Shown: positions 1-10,857, counted from the stretch's first letter. The stretch is DNA of 64,000 nt from Saccharomycodes ludwigii (GCF_020623625.1 NC_060202.1:310001-374000), one strand, 5' to 3'. The notes: generated from the sequence alone by a model not told the origin. Numbers and translations: made by a program.

Positions 1-83
1 CAACGGAAGAAGAAGAAGAAGAAGAAGAAGAAGAAGAAGAAGAAGAAGAAGAAGAAGAAGAAGAAGAAGAAGAAGAGCACTAA
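1..83 (+). CDS. Possible C-terminal end of a truncated gene (poly-Glu tail)
   Basis: One plus-strand frame runs in from the window edge as a GAA repeat. It codes for about 24 glutamates followed by His and a TAA stop at 81-83, 43 bases before the convergent 3' end of SYF2. In S. cerevisiae the neighbour of SYF2 (YGR129W) is YGR130C, which is also convergent with it, so a homologue of that eisosome-associated protein would fit here. The alternative is that this is only a GAA microsatellite with a chance stop. No non-repeat coding sequence is visible, so the call is weak. Confidence 0.3.
   Translation, partial: TEEEEEEEEEEEEEEEEEEEEEEEEH
6..77. repeat. (GAA)n microsatellite
   Basis: About 23 uninterrupted GAA units, ending in GAG CAC TAA. 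It may be coding (poly-Glu) in one frame. Confidence 0.95.
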
Positions 84-126
84 CTTACTCATTTATTCTG
101 TCCCTATTTATTAGTATTATAACTGT

Positions 127-750
127 TTACGTATAATTTTTATACTCTCTATCTAACTTTTCATTAAATTGTTTATTCTTAATGTTGATGTACCCACCAT
201 AATTTGTATTATTGTACTCTGTTTGTAAACTTCTAGCAATCTCTTTAGCTCTTTTATTGTATCTTTTTTTTGAACTTGTTATCAATCTGTTTGCCAAATC
301 TTGAAGTTTTGCTCTATCATCATGTACCAAAATACCGCTCTCCGTGTATTCAATTGCACTATTTCCAGTCTTGGTTTTATCTAACATTGTTTTATCATTA
401 TATGGTAGATCACTAATGTCTCTATCATATGTATTTTTTGCTAAAATATCATAGTTTTGATAGTTAACATTATTATCTACATCGCCTAATCCTTTTAACC
501 TTTTATTTACTTTTAAGTTACTCTTGGTTTCCCAGTATTCATAGTCTCGTATTGTATAATAAAAAGCATTTTTACCCCCTTTTCCACGATTTTGTATATC
601 ACTATTATCCTCAGAATTCATTCGTATTGGCTGGTTAAAAGTAATTTTATCGTTAATAAGTTTTTCTTCCTCTTTTCGCATGTTTAACCTAATATTGACA
701 TGTCTTTTCTTCAATTCACGTAATTTGTCTCTATATTGTTTTGAGTTCAT
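127..750 (-). CDS. SYF2: SYF2, pre-mRNA splicing factor
   Basis: This is a 207-residue protein, close to the 215 residues of S. cerevisiae Syf2, a component of the Prp19-associated complex (NTC) that acts in spliceosome activation in the nucleus. What identifies it is the family core: an aromatic block near residues 62-74 (NAFYYTIRDYEYWE), a D-x-LAK-x-TYDRD segment near 100-112, a Lys/Arg-rich SKKRY helix near 160, and the diagnostic C-terminal stretch KNKQFNEKLDRE. The N-terminus is a basic coiled coil (LRELKKRHVNIRLNMRKEE). The ATG at 750 gives a full-length protein. It is divergent from UTP8 with a 520 bp shared promoter, as in S. cerevisiae (YGR129W/YGR128C). No oddities are seen. Confidence 0.93.
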   Translation of the reverse strand: MNSKQYRDKLRELKKRHVNIRLNMRKEEEKLINDKITFNQPIRMNSEDNSDIQNRGKGGKNAFYYTIRDYEYWETKSNLKVNKRLKGLGDVDNNVNYQNYDILAKNTYDRDISDLPYNDKTMLDKTKTGNSAIEYTESGILVHDDRAKLQDLANRLITSSKKRYNKRAKEIARSLQTEYNNTNYGGYINIKNKQFNEKLDREYKNYT

Positions 751-1270
751 TTTTGGATTATAAATACTATCACTTTTATATATATATATATAACCCTTTT
801 CCTATTCAGTTGTTACGTAATTTAAACTGATTGTTGACAAATAAAAATAACGACAACTTTTTAGAAGAAGGACATTATTAATTTAAATATAGAATAAACC
901 ATATGATTACAAAGTTATTAATTGTATGAACCTGATTTAAATTATTTACAATTATAGAATTCAGTTTATTGATTAAAATGTAAACTGCATATTTTTTATA
1001 ATCCGGGTACTTTTTTTTCTTAAGTAGTCGTTTCTTTTTTTTATTTTTTTTTTATTTTATTTTTTTTTTTAATTTTTTTTTTTTTAAAAGCAAAAAAATT
1101 TTTTTCCTTTTCTCAAATCACCTTTTGGCCATTTCAAAAGATAATGCCCAACTTGATACTTGTATATTCCAACTAACCATAGGAGATTATCACATTTCTG
1201 GTAACAACAAACAGTTAAAAAAAAAATAGAATATATATATATATATATATATATACAAATACATATATCT
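751..1270. promoter_or_regulatory. Divergent SYF2/UTP8 promoter region
   Basis: This is a 520 bp intergenic region. It holds a short TA repeat near 779-792, a long interrupted poly-T zone at about 1012-1086, an A7/T7 junction near 1094-1107 that resembles the RRPE element of ribosome-biogenesis promoters, and an (AT)12 run at 1231-1255. That run ends only 16 bases before the UTP8 start codon. I see no gene in it. Confidence 0.6.
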
Positions 1271-3463
1271 ATGACCTGCTCAATTTCGCAATCATTTAGG
1301 ATAGCTGCATTACCTAAAATAGCTTCCTTAAACAACTTTTCCAAACAAACTACATATTTGCAGTTGACAGAATCCTCTCCAGTCACTGAAAAGTCAAATT
1401 TTATAAATATTGGTATTAGTGGTTCATCTTTATCCCAGTTTATTATCAATCCCACCCCAAAATTAGTTTTCAATCATTCTATCCCTTCAACAAATACGGT
1501 TACTGCATTTGATGTCTTGGAAATAGAAGATCAGCCGGAACATGTAGATGAACAAACGGATGGTACGATCAATTCTAATGTATCAGCAAGAGAATACTGG
1601 GTTTATGGACTATTGGCCAATAATAAAGTGTCTACTTTGAACTTTTTCACACGTACTTTGAACAATAACAGTACTAGCGATGGAGTTGAACCGGATAGCA
1701 GTAACAATACTACTACCAAAGTTACCACCTTAAAGGTGGACAGTAAAATTGTGGATTTAAAAATTTTAAATAAAAATTCCACCATAATTTTGATCGTTTT
1801 TGATAATGGGTTAATTCAATTAAGAGATTTGAAAAATATACAAAAGATTGTATATTCTATTGATACTTTATATGAGTGTTTTAATTATTCCGCCTTTTTT
1901 GTGGAGAATGATAAGACTTACCTATTTACTTTATCCCGTTTGAAACCAGAAAAAAATAATAGCAGTAATACTGGTATTGTTTACAAGTTATTCAATATTG
2001 ATTGCACTCACCATACAATTATAGAACTAAATACTATAGTGATAGAAGATTTTAATATAATTGAGGAAATCAACAAAAAGTTTTATAACAATGGAAAATA
2101 TTATCAATTGAATAGTTCTGACAAAGCCATTGAGATTTATCAATTACCAAATTTTCAATTTAAAGCTAAAATTGATGTTTCTAATATTTTTCTTGATATT
2201 TACCAAGGGAGTAACCAAGAAGAGGGTAAGCAAGAAGATATTACCAAAAAGATATCATTCAAACCAGTTGCCTCAAGTAGATGTTTATTGACCGTGAAAA
2301 ATGAAATTTTCTTGTTGGATTTACAACACCAAACTCTTTTAACTAAAAGGGAATTGAGTGGGAATATTGAAACTTTTCAAATCTTGCAAGCCGGTGTAAT
2401 TTCTGGTTCTTCCAAATCAAGTGATTCAAATACTATTGCATTGGGTGTTTCGACGAAACATGGTTCCAATCCTTCTTCATATTTAGATATTGTTAACATT
2501 AATGTTGGCAACGGTTCTTTAAGAGAATCTTTGGGGAAGAGTTTTTCTTTGAAAAGAAAAGAGTCATGCGGTGATAAATTTGCGTCTTTAATGTGTCCAC
2601 TCTTTCAAGATACAAACGGTAAAGATGAAAAGGATTCTGTTTTGGTTGATTTTAATAAAGCCTTAAAAGCGTTGGGTAACTTAACTAATGATCCATCTAA
2701 GTTTGATGAAACCTTTTTCCAAGTTTTAAAAATTAACCAAAATGGCTATTATATGGAAGACACAGATAGATTCATCAATAACCCGAAGTTTATTTCTGAA
2801 TTGGTTGATACAGTTTTAAATAGTTTTATTGCCAAAAAAATAAGTACCAAAAGTTTTACATATTTATTAACACATCCATACTTTCCCAGAACCAAAACAA
2901 TTGGTTTACTAGATAGATTGAGATTTGATTCCAGGTTATTTAAACAGTGCATTGTAACATGCCCTGGGTTAAAGTTAGACGAATTATTGGAGGAACTATT
3001 CACTATTAAAAATGACGAATTATTATTGGACTTATCATTAAGAATATTACAAGATTTTAGTAAAGATGAGATTATTAAGAGCATAAAACAGGTTAGTAGG
3101 GTGACTATAACCAATTTTTTGGAATTTATCATAAAGAGAACAGACAGTACAGCTGAAGAAGAAGAAGAAGAAGAAGAGGATGATGATGTTGATATTAGTA
3201 AAGACAAGTTAAAGGCTATGCCACAGTTATTACAATTTTTATCATTATGTTTGGATTCTTTTGATATATTTCAATTAGAATTGAGCTTTTTGCTTAAATT
3301 GAATAAATTTATCACCGAAGAAATTAGCTTAGTCGAAACCAACAATGATCTATTGAACTTATTGAGTAATAATGATAAACTAACAAATAAATCGGCATTT
3401 ACATTTACAAAAGAGTATAAAAATGATGTTGTTGAATATTTTGTAGAAACTTTAAAGTATTAA
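1271..3463 (+). CDS. UTP8: UTP8, t-UTP subunit of the SSU processome
   Basis: The protein has 730 residues against 713 for S. cerevisiae Utp8, which is part of the UTPA/t-UTP complex that binds 35S pre-rRNA in the nucleolus and has also been linked to tRNA export. The N-terminus is close to the yeast protein: SQSFRIAALPKIASLNNFS at residues 6-24, then a GISGSSLSQFIINPTPKL segment near 48-65. The first half looks like a beta-propeller and the second half is helical. An acidic run of Glu and Asp lies at about 624-638, encoded by a GAA/GAT repeat. The start codon follows an AT repeat directly. The order SYF2-UTP8, divergent, is conserved with S. cerevisiae YGR129W/YGR128C. Confidence 0.9.
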   Translation: MTCSISQSFRIAALPKIASLNNFSKQTTYLQLTESSPVTEKSNFINIGISGSSLSQFIINPTPKLVFNHSIPSTNTVTAFDVLEIEDQPEHVDEQTDGTINSNVSAREYWVYGLLANNKVSTLNFFTRTLNNNSTSDGVEPDSSNNTTTKVTTLKVDSKIVDLKILNKNSTIILIVFDNGLIQLRDLKNIQKIVYSIDTLYECFNYSAFFVENDKTYLFTLSRLKPEKNNSSNTGIVYKLFNIDCTHHTIIELNTIVIEDFNIIEEINKKFYNNGKYYQLNSSDKAIEIYQLPNFQFKAKIDVSNIFLDIYQGSNQEEGKQEDITKKISFKPVASSRCLLTVKNEIFLLDLQHQTLLTKRELSGNIETFQILQAGVISGSSKSSDSNTIALGVSTKHGSNPSSYLDIVNINVGNGSLRESLGKSFSLKRKESCGDKFASLMCPLFQDTNGKDEKDSVLVDFNKALKALGNLTNDPSKFDETFFQVLKINQNGYYMEDTDRFINNPKFISELVDTVLNSFIAKKISTKSFTYLLTHPYFPRTKTIGLLDRLRFDSRLFKQCIVTCPGLKLDELLEELFTIKNDELLLDLSLRILQDFSKDEIIKSIKQVSRVTITNFLEFIIKRTDSTAEEEEEEEEDDDVDISKDKLKAMPQLLQFLSLCLDSFDIFQLELSFLLKLNKFITEEISLVETNNDLLNLLSNNDKLTNKSAFTFTKEYKNDVVEYFVETLKY

Positions 3464-3524
3464 AACGTACATACATATTTTATATATTTTATATCTTGTA
3501 TTTTAACAAATATTTATATATATA

Positions 3525-3556
<32 letters not shown>

Positions 3557-3729
3557 CTATTATTTATTTTTCTCTCTACAAAAAAGAATGGAAAAAAAAA
3601 AAAAAAAAAATTTTTTTCTCCTATTACGGTAAACTATTTAAATAACGGCTAAATCTCAATATAATTTCTATACAACCAACTTGTTGTTTTTGACAATATA
3701 TCGAGATATAAATACAAGACAAATTTAAT
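3464..3729. other. UTP8-hydrolase intergenic region
   Basis: Holds a T26 tract near 3531-3556 and an A19/T7 junction near 3592-3617. No gene is seen. Confidence 0.5.
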
Positions 3730-4659
3730 ATGTTCAAAACTGTTTTGACAGAAAAAAAAGAACTTGTTAATATTTTCCATTATACACCATCGATTGTCAA
3801 TGGTAATACACCTTTGGTAATTTTTGTTCCTGGTAATCCTGGTATCATAAATTTTTACTCAAATTTTTTGAGAAGTTTAGTTGAAAAATATCCAAAGTAT
3901 GAAATATATGGCTTATCCCATCGAGGATTTACTGGTGGTGATAGTAACTTTGGTGAATTGTATGATTTAAATCAACAAGTAGAGAACACAAGATTCTTAC
4001 TAAGCAATATACTGAATGATAGAAAGGGGGCTAATGATAATAATAATACACAAAGACCTCTAATATTAATGGGTCATTCGATGGGATGTTATGTCTTACA
4101 AAAAAATATCATTGAAAATTACCAATTAAATTATAAAAAAATAATTTTTTTTATGCCAACTATTGTCGACATTCATAAAAGTGAAGCTGGTTCCAAATTA
4201 AACTTGGTTTTCAAAATATTGCCTGCTTTCTATTTATTAGTTGGCGGACTTGTCACATTAGCTATTAATTGGCTTAAATTAGGCTGGGTCTTCCAAATAA
4301 TTAGCAAAAAGTTTTACGAAGGATATGTAATTCAGAATCAAATCTATGATTTTATTACGTCTTCATATTTTACTAAACAGGCTTTATATTTAGCTAAGCA
4401 TGAAATGAATCAAATTCGTGATCAGTGGAAAGATCAACACATCTTTAAGAATATCATAATTGGTAATAACAAAGATATTTTTGAAATGTGGTTCGCTGGA
4501 AAGGACCAGTGGGTCCATAACAATACTAGAGAACAACTTTTAAAATATTATTGGGGAAACGCTAAAAATGGCAACTATTACATATGTGATAAAGTAGAAC
4601 ATTCATTTCCATTGCGTGAAAAATACATAGAATATATCATTGATAGGTTGACTCTGTGA
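3730..4659 (+). CDS. Lipid-droplet alpha/beta hydrolase (YPR147C/LDAH-like)
   Basis: A 309-residue protein that matches the lipid-droplet-associated hydrolase family; S. cerevisiae YPR147C is about 304 residues and is reported to act on triacylglycerol and short-chain esters. Visible hallmarks are the oxyanion region VIFVPGNPG near 30-38, the nucleophile elbow GHSMG at 115-119 with Ser117, a probable catalytic Asp in AGKDQWVHN near 256-264, and a catalytic His in VEHSFPLR near 289. A hydrophobic segment at about 165-190 (LPAFYLLVGGLVTLAINWLKL) probably mediates droplet or ER attachment. Its 3' end overlaps the convergent TANGO2-like gene by 23 bases. It sits among YGR12x homologues although its S. 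cerevisiae homologue is on chromosome XVI, as expected for an unduplicated ancestral order. Confidence 0.88.
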   Translation: MFKTVLTEKKELVNIFHYTPSIVNGNTPLVIFVPGNPGIINFYSNFLRSLVEKYPKYEIYGLSHRGFTGGDSNFGELYDLNQQVENTRFLLSNILNDRKGANDNNNTQRPLILMGHSMGCYVLQKNIIENYQLNYKKIIFFMPTIVDIHKSEAGSKLNLVFKILPAFYLLVGGLVTLAINWLKLGWVFQIISKKFYEGYVIQNQIYDFITSSYFTKQALYLAKHEMNQIRDQWKDQHIFKNIIIGNNKDIFEMWFAGKDQWVHNNTREQLLKYYWGNAKNGNYYICDKVEHSFPLREKYIEYIIDRLTL

Positions 4660-5581
4660 ATATTAAGTCTGCATTATTTTTTTCTACATTATCCCTTTCA
4701 ACATATGTTATATCCCCCGTTTTTCTAGAAACCGTAATCACTATTGTGGTCCTAGTACCGTAATCGATTATAGTTGGATCATCTTCATTTTTCACTTTAA
4801 GTGGTGGTATGAAAATAGAATTGCGGACAAGGGCCTTGCATTCTTTGGAAGTAAGGATATTTCTGTGATCAGGTAACGTCGTTCGTGTAGCAATTTCATA
4901 ACATTTTTCTATAATATTGTCAGTTTTAGTATTACGCAATTCATCAAGTGCGTCTTGTCCCAATTTAATTTTGGGCCAGTCTTTTATATTCTCCGAATAT
5001 TTGTTGTTTGTTATAACAAATGTGGTATCGTTAGTGCTATTTATCTTATAATGTTTTAGTTCCTCTGTTAAATTAGTATCTGTATGGGTTGCATCACTTT
5101 TAAGGGATAAAATATTTAAGTCGCATTTATTGCGGGATAGATCGCCATAGACTAAATTAAATGGTCTGGTTTTGATGATATCAGGGTATGTATTAAGCCA
5201 ATCGGCCTTGGAACTTAGTTTATCACTATTACCATTCCCATTATTCTTATTGTTGTTATTATCATTTAACAAACATATCAATGGTAAAATACCTCTTGAT
5301 AACAAGCCTTTATTGTGCTGTTTATTATCGTTTGGATTATTTTCTAACTCTTGTATATTTAAAACAATTGAAAAAACTTTGGTATCCAGATTTATACCTA
5401 ACCATGTACCACCACTCAGTTCATCAACGGGACACAAAACCCTAGCGGGGCTATTATTATAGGTATTTTTCAAATTTCTTACAGCTGTTCTTTCTGCCTT
5501 TCTCTGGTAAACTTCATCTCGATTTGAAATTAGAATTAATGAATAATCTGGATGATCCGTTAAACCTAATAGTATGCACAT
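4637..5581 (-). CDS. TANGO2/NRDE family protein (YGR127W-like)
   Basis: A 314-residue protein, against about 312 for S. cerevisiae YGR127W. Family marks are the N-terminal MCILLG start (the second residue, Cys, is typical of the Ntn-hydrolase-like fold of this family), the name-giving NRDE box in SNRDEVYQR at about 19-27, and SGGTWLGIN near 56-64. The C-terminal TVVITVSRKTGDITYVERD-type strand pair is also typical. TANGO2 proteins are implicated in heme and lipid metabolite handling; the yeast protein is not well characterised. It is convergent with the hydrolase gene and the two coding regions overlap by 23 bp at their 3' ends. The ATG at 5581 is the only start that keeps the Cys2 motif. Confidence 0.88.
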   Translation of the reverse strand: MCILLGLTDHPDYSLILISNRDEVYQRKAERTAVRNLKNTYNNSPARVLCPVDELSGGTWLGINLDTKVFSIVLNIQELENNPNDNKQHNKGLLSRGILPLICLLNDNNNNKNNGNGNSDKLSSKADWLNTYPDIIKTRPFNLVYGDLSRNKCDLNILSLKSDATHTDTNLTEELKHYKINSTNDTTFVITNNKYSENIKDWPKIKLGQDALDELRNTKTDNIIEKCYEIATRTTLPDHRNILTSKECKALVRNSIFIPPLKVKNEDDPTIIDYGTRTTIVITVSRKTGDITYVERDNVEKNNADLIFTESTYQ

Positions 5582-5962
5582 TCTTACTGAAGGTTATGTG
5601 TTTCTTGGTTAGGGAGTTTATTGTATATTACAAAGGAGTATTTATAAACTCTGGATGAGAAAAAAAAAAAAAAGAGAAGGCGTAAATCATTAGACTTTTT
5701 CATAATAAGCACAAGCATAGTGATTTAGTATTTGAAAAAAAAAAAAAATATATATATATATATGTAATTATCATTATTATTATTATTGATCTTTTGTTTT
5801 TTGTGTGTTTTTTCTTTTTTTTTTTCTTTTTTTTTTTTAATATTTGTTCGAGAGTCCGAGAGCGCTGGTTTCGGATCAAACTTGTATATTACCCTATTTT
5901 AGGGTTTATAATTTTGTTCATTTATGTACCGACGGACTATGTCAAAACCAGATTCGGTATTG

Positions 5963-5993
<31 letters not shown>

Positions 5994-6180
5994 CTTTCAA
6001 AACTAAACAAAAATATTTGTCATTTGTTAAGATATAAAATAAGGCATTTAGTAAATAACAACTATCTAAGATACAAATAAGTTAATGACAATATTAATTA
6101 TAATGTAAATTATGTGTGTAATAATATAAAAAAACAAAAAAATTCTTTTAAATTTGGGATTAAAAAAAAATCCACCGTAT
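5582..6180. other. Promoter of the TANGO2-like gene with Tbf1-like inverted pair
   Basis: A 599 bp gap between two minus-strand genes. It carries poly-T tracts at about 5814-5839 and 5967-5993, a TA repeat at 5749-5762, and a less AT-rich core at 5850-5965. The core holds an inverted TCCGA/TCGGA pair and an ACCCTA-ttt-TAGGGT hairpin. The frames open across it are poly-Phe from T tracts and are not taken as genes. Confidence 0.5.
5891..5906. promoter_or_regulatory. Tbf1-type site, inverted ACCCTA/TAGGGT
   Basis: ACCCTA at 5891-5896, three T, then TAGGGT at 5900-5905. The right half extends to TTAGGGTT, which matches the known AACCCTAA Tbf1 site. It lies about 310 bp upstream of the TANGO2-like gene. 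Binding is inferred from the motif alone. Confidence 0.4.
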
Positions 6181-7035
6181 TCATGGCATGAAACTGTCCA
6201 AGAACTTCCTAAAACCGTGATGATGTTTTTGTTCTTGATACTTTTCAATTTCTTTTTTATTTCTTTCAACAACTTTTTCTATTTGTTCTTCGTTTATACC
6301 CTTAGGTATATGGCTTTCCTGCTTGATAGAAATTTGATCTTCATCGCCCAAATCATTATCATACATTAAACCGTCAATATCAGTGTTAATAGAGGATTGA
6401 GGGGTAGTAGAAGTGGTGACTCTATTTAACCCTTCGATAGTCTTCATCTTAACTAGTCCAGTTTTTGTCTCTAATTGATATTCTTCTGGAAATATTTCAT
6501 TGTTGCTTCCGTGTGACAAAGTTTCTTGCAATGGATCCAATTCCGCTTTGTTTAAATTTAACCCACTTTTAGCTAAACTTTCCTTTGTTTCCACATTACC
6601 CTTAATGGCATTATGTGAAATGATTTTATCCAATTTATTAGAGTCTAATTCTTTATTTTGCAACTTTTCCTCATCATCGCCACCATCATAAGCCTCCGGT
6701 TGTTCACTTAATTCTTCGTCTAAATCGGACAACGAGCTTATACTTGAATCAATACTCGAAGCGTCATCATCATCATCATCATTATTATTTTCCTCCTCCT
6801 TTTGTGGTTGAGAATCTGTATGTCCAGTAGTTGTAAGCTTCTTTTTCCCCTTATTTTTCCTGTCAGTATTGGTTTTAGCAGCAGGAGTCAAAGTAACGGA
6901 AGGAATATTTTTTGTTGTAGGGGTAGCGACAGAAGCATCAACAGGAGTAATGTCACCATTACCTTCAATTTCTGTGTTTCTGGCAGTGTTATTTGCAGTG
7001 TTTCTAGCAGTAGCAGCGTCGATAGATTCGCTCAT
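6181..7035 (-). CDS. Uncharacterised acidic protein (YGR126W position)
   Basis: This is a 284-residue protein that I do not recognise from sequence. It lies exactly where S. cerevisiae has YGR126W, between the YGR127W and YGR125W homologues and in the same orientation, so it is probably the positional equivalent. The first 100 residues are Asn/Thr/Ala-rich and probably disordered. A Ser/Asp block near 88-115 (SSIDSSISSLSDLDEE) is a good casein-kinase-2-like acidic target. The more conserved-looking part is 160-284: DPLQETLSHGSNNEIFPEEY, a TGLVKMKTIEGLNRVTT segment, and a basic helical C-terminus ending GFRKFLDSFMP. There is no signal peptide or membrane segment. It is a real gene by length, codon use and synteny; its function is unknown. 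Confidence 0.75.
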   Translation of the reverse strand: MSESIDAATARNTANNTARNTEIEGNGDITPVDASVATPTTKNIPSVTLTPAAKTNTDRKNKGKKKLTTTGHTDSQPQKEEENNNDDDDDDASSIDSSISSLSDLDEELSEQPEAYDGGDDEEKLQNKELDSNKLDKIISHNAIKGNVETKESLAKSGLNLNKAELDPLQETLSHGSNNEIFPEEYQLETKTGLVKMKTIEGLNRVTTSTTPQSSINTDIDGLMYDNDLGDEDQISIKQESHIPKGINEEQIEKVVERNKKEIEKYQEQKHHHGFRKFLDSFMP

Positions 7036-7076
7036 TTTTAATCTTGGTTAAATTAATTTAAATTTTTTCTTTTTTA

Positions 7077-7109
<33 letters not shown>

Positions 7110-7659
7110 CGTGTATGTGTTTTGACAAATTATTAAATTTGTGTCAGATATGGTGTATGTAATCTAATATAGTAGTGTTTGTATATTATTATTTGTTTAG
7201 CAAATAAGTTTAGATATATGTACAGGTAAGTACTTGATAGAGTTATATATCAAGTATGGTATAAAATGAAAAAAAAAGAAGAAAAAGGAAAGATCAAATT
7301 GTAAGTGACAGTTGTGAAAGTATTAAAGTTGAGTTTTTTTTTTTTTTTTTTTTTATTTTAATATTGTATTTTGATGTGATATTCTGCGTGTGTTATTTAT
7401 ATTGGATAGGGGCAGAAGTATAAGAAAGAAAATCTTTGTTTTGATGTTATTTTTTTTTATATTTTCAAACCAAACAAAATTAATAAAAAAAATAAAAAAA
7501 AAAAAAAAAAAGGGGGAGGCATTTTTTTTTTTTTTTCTTTTTTTTCTTTTTTCTTTTCTTTAAATATATATATATATATATTAACAATTATTTAAAACAA
7601 GATAAATAAAATTAAAAGTTGCATTATTATACACTATACTACAACCGTATCGTCTCCTA
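7036..7659. other. Intergenic region with TA/TG microsatellite and homopolymer tracts
   Basis: A 624 bp gap upstream of the acidic-protein gene and downstream of VSB1. It has a (TA)11(TG)5 compound microsatellite at about 7077-7110, T20 near 7335-7354, A/T tracts at 7496-7511 and 7523-7534, and (TA)8 near 7566-7581. No gene is seen. Confidence 0.6.
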
Positions 7660-10600
7660 TCAGCTACTAATCAATGAATACCTTAACAACTTCTTATATC
7701 TGTATTGATTTAATGCACTAATAACTAAGACCAATTCAGTGAATAATTCTATATCCTCTTTCTTCAACTTATTCAATCGTTCCTTATCAACAATCCATAT
7801 AACACACTCAGTTTCACAACGAACACACTCTAAATAATCCTTCATTTCCTCAGTGTTATTATACCCATTTATAATTTTCCCATAGCATGTTTTGCTGGCT
7901 ATGGTTTCATAAATATTACAACGATCATTACTCTTTGGGTCATTCATATTGCCATTGCCCATTATGTAATAACTAATTTTCATTAATCCGCTTTCCACCA
8001 CAAATAATATGTTGTCATGATTGGGCATCTCATAATTTGGTGGCAACTTCTCACGTGTGAAATAATTAGTGACTTTTTCCCATTTTTGATGTTCCTCCTC
8101 AGTTTCAGGGTTAATGGATATGAATTTTTTCAAACTTACTAAAAACAATGGTAGAAATGGTTTTGATTTGAATCTATTGTTCAATTTAGTGTTTTCCTGT
8201 TGTTCGTTGTTAAATAGTACTTTAGCCACATTAACAAATTGGCTGTTACGTGGTGTAGACGATATCATCATTGTTGATTGAGAGGGAACAGACAATTTGC
8301 GCGTTTGATTCTTTGTTTGTTGTTGTTGTTGTTGTTGAAATAATAACAAGTTTTTCTGTTGTTGTTGCTTCATTCTATGCTTCTTCCTTTTTTCTAACAA
8401 GACTTTATATTGCATCAAAAACTGATTTTCACACCACTCCAATGCACTATTCAAATCATGGAACAATTCAATGCCCTGCAATAAACCAACCTTGTTAAAA
8501 ACATTATAAATATGGTCCGTTTCTTGAATAGAGGAGACAATTAAACGAATATTTTTCGTATCAACAAATCTTCTAATTCTGTTGAACCCTTCAGCAGCAC
8601 TATAATCTATATTGTCTGCGTTGATATTCTTAAAATCTAAAATCAAATATTTAATTTTTCTTTGAGTCTTTAGCATGTTATCAATTTTCTCTTCAATCGA
8701 GATAATGGTTCCGAAAAACAACAAATTTTGTAATTTCAAAACATAGATTTGTTCACCAATTTCATTTAACAATTCTGTTTGCAAATAATCTCTATTAACT
8801 GTTGAATGAGCAATTTTGCCGTCATATTCGCCATTGACTGTTTTCAACTTGGTGGAATCAATTAGAAACGAAAAACAAGCTATTAATATACCAACAATAA
8901 TTCCCAGAACAAAATCAAAGACACCCATAGTAAGTACAATGATTAATATGGTCAGGTATTCGAAATTTTTTAATTTCCCCCATGTGTCAAATAATGATTC
9001 CTTTAATAGTTCGTACCCTAACAAAAAGATTAACGAGCCTACGATGCAAATGGGGATCAAAGAAATGATTACTGGACCAATGCACATAACGATAAATGTA
9101 GCGATGGCTAGGTAAAACCCGGCAAACCCTGAATCCCCAGCCCCTGCTCTAATAAACAAAACACTATTAGTATAAACCAAATAATTTTCAATAGAGCCTA
9201 AAATACCACTGATGAAGTTGGAATAGCCATGTGCAATCAATTCCTTGTCAACATCATATTTATCAATATTCAGAGACATTGCCAACGCTGGCACGTTGAT
9301 CGGGACGTGTAATATTCCAAAAAAAGTTAATGCTAACATGGTGGGAATATTTGAGAATATCAAATCCCAGTGAACCAATTTGAAATTGTATAGTTTGTAA
9401 AAATCAAACCAATTTTCCCTTTTCCCTGCAAGTGGGAAAATCCAGCCCTCGTCTCTTAGATTTGAGAGCGATAAGCTGGGAACCAAAACAACAATGAAAT
9501 GAAACAAAAACAATGTAATAATATAGAACAGTGGCAACACCAAGCTTGAATTATTAAACCGATGTTGGATAAAAATTAATAAAACGGTTAGAATAATGGG
9601 CAATAATAATTTTGACAAATTGCTGAAATCCAAAATCAAAAAATGGACCAAGAAATCCCAAGAATATTTAAATTTGGCAATCCTGGTGCTTACTTCTATT
9701 CCAGTTATGATAAGAAAATACCCAACACCACCAATGCACCCGATCAAAATGTGGCGTGGGAAAAATCCGACAATCTTACCTAATCTTAACTTACCCAAGG
9801 TATAAAAAGTCATACCAGTGAAAATGGAACTAATTGCATAACATACAATTGTGGTAGAAATAATTTCGTTTTGGTGCTCCATTTCGTTACCTGTAGCAAA
9901 ACTGGACATGATATTGATAGCCATGGTATGGAAAAATGGGGTGATTTCAATCATTTCACTACCAATACCAGATCTGAAAACACTTAATCCTGACGAATAC
10001 GTCAATTGAGAAATAATACAAGAAACATAAAATATAGACAATCCAGCTGGACCCAAATGACTGAAAACAGGTTCTGTGATAGGGAAAATGATCATACCAT
10101 AAGATAATGCATCCAAAATATTCAATAGTAATCCCAGAATGACAGCTGGCGTATAACGAACAATATCTTGGAAGAAGACTCCAGGATTTCTTAAGTATGC
10201 TTTGTTGTTGGTGGTGGTGGTGGTGGTGGCAACAACGGTATCATTATGGGAATCCATCGAACCATAATTGTTAGCAGAAGACAACATAGATAAGTTGGAT
10301 GAGGACTGTGGTGATAAAAACGATGAAGAATCATATATACTACCCTCTTGGGAAATGGAAGGGACTAAGCCGTATTCTTCATCAAGTGCGTTATCATAGT
10401 CTGTTTGATAGGAAGGATAATCATTTTCTAGTATAGCTTCCGCTTCATCTTCCGCTTCTATTTGTTCGATATTATTAGAATCGTCAATTTCATAACCTTT
10501 ATTTTTTTGTTCTTCCTCTTCTTCAAATGCATTGGATAACGCCACGGTCTGTTTGTGTAGCATGTTAGAGGCGTGGATTTTTTTATTCTCTAGATTATTG

Positions 10601-10800
10601 GTTATAGGCAAGCTAAAATTGCTATTAATATTCTTGGGGCTATTTTTGTTATAAATCATAGGAAAATCTAAACCATTATTACTGCCGTTGTTTTTAGTGT
10701 AACCGAGACTGCTAGGATCACTGTTATTAGCTGTATTTAAATATGAGGGTTGGGAAAAACTACCGACATATGACCTACCTAAAAATGAAGATATTTCTGG

Positions 10801-10857
<57 letters not shown>

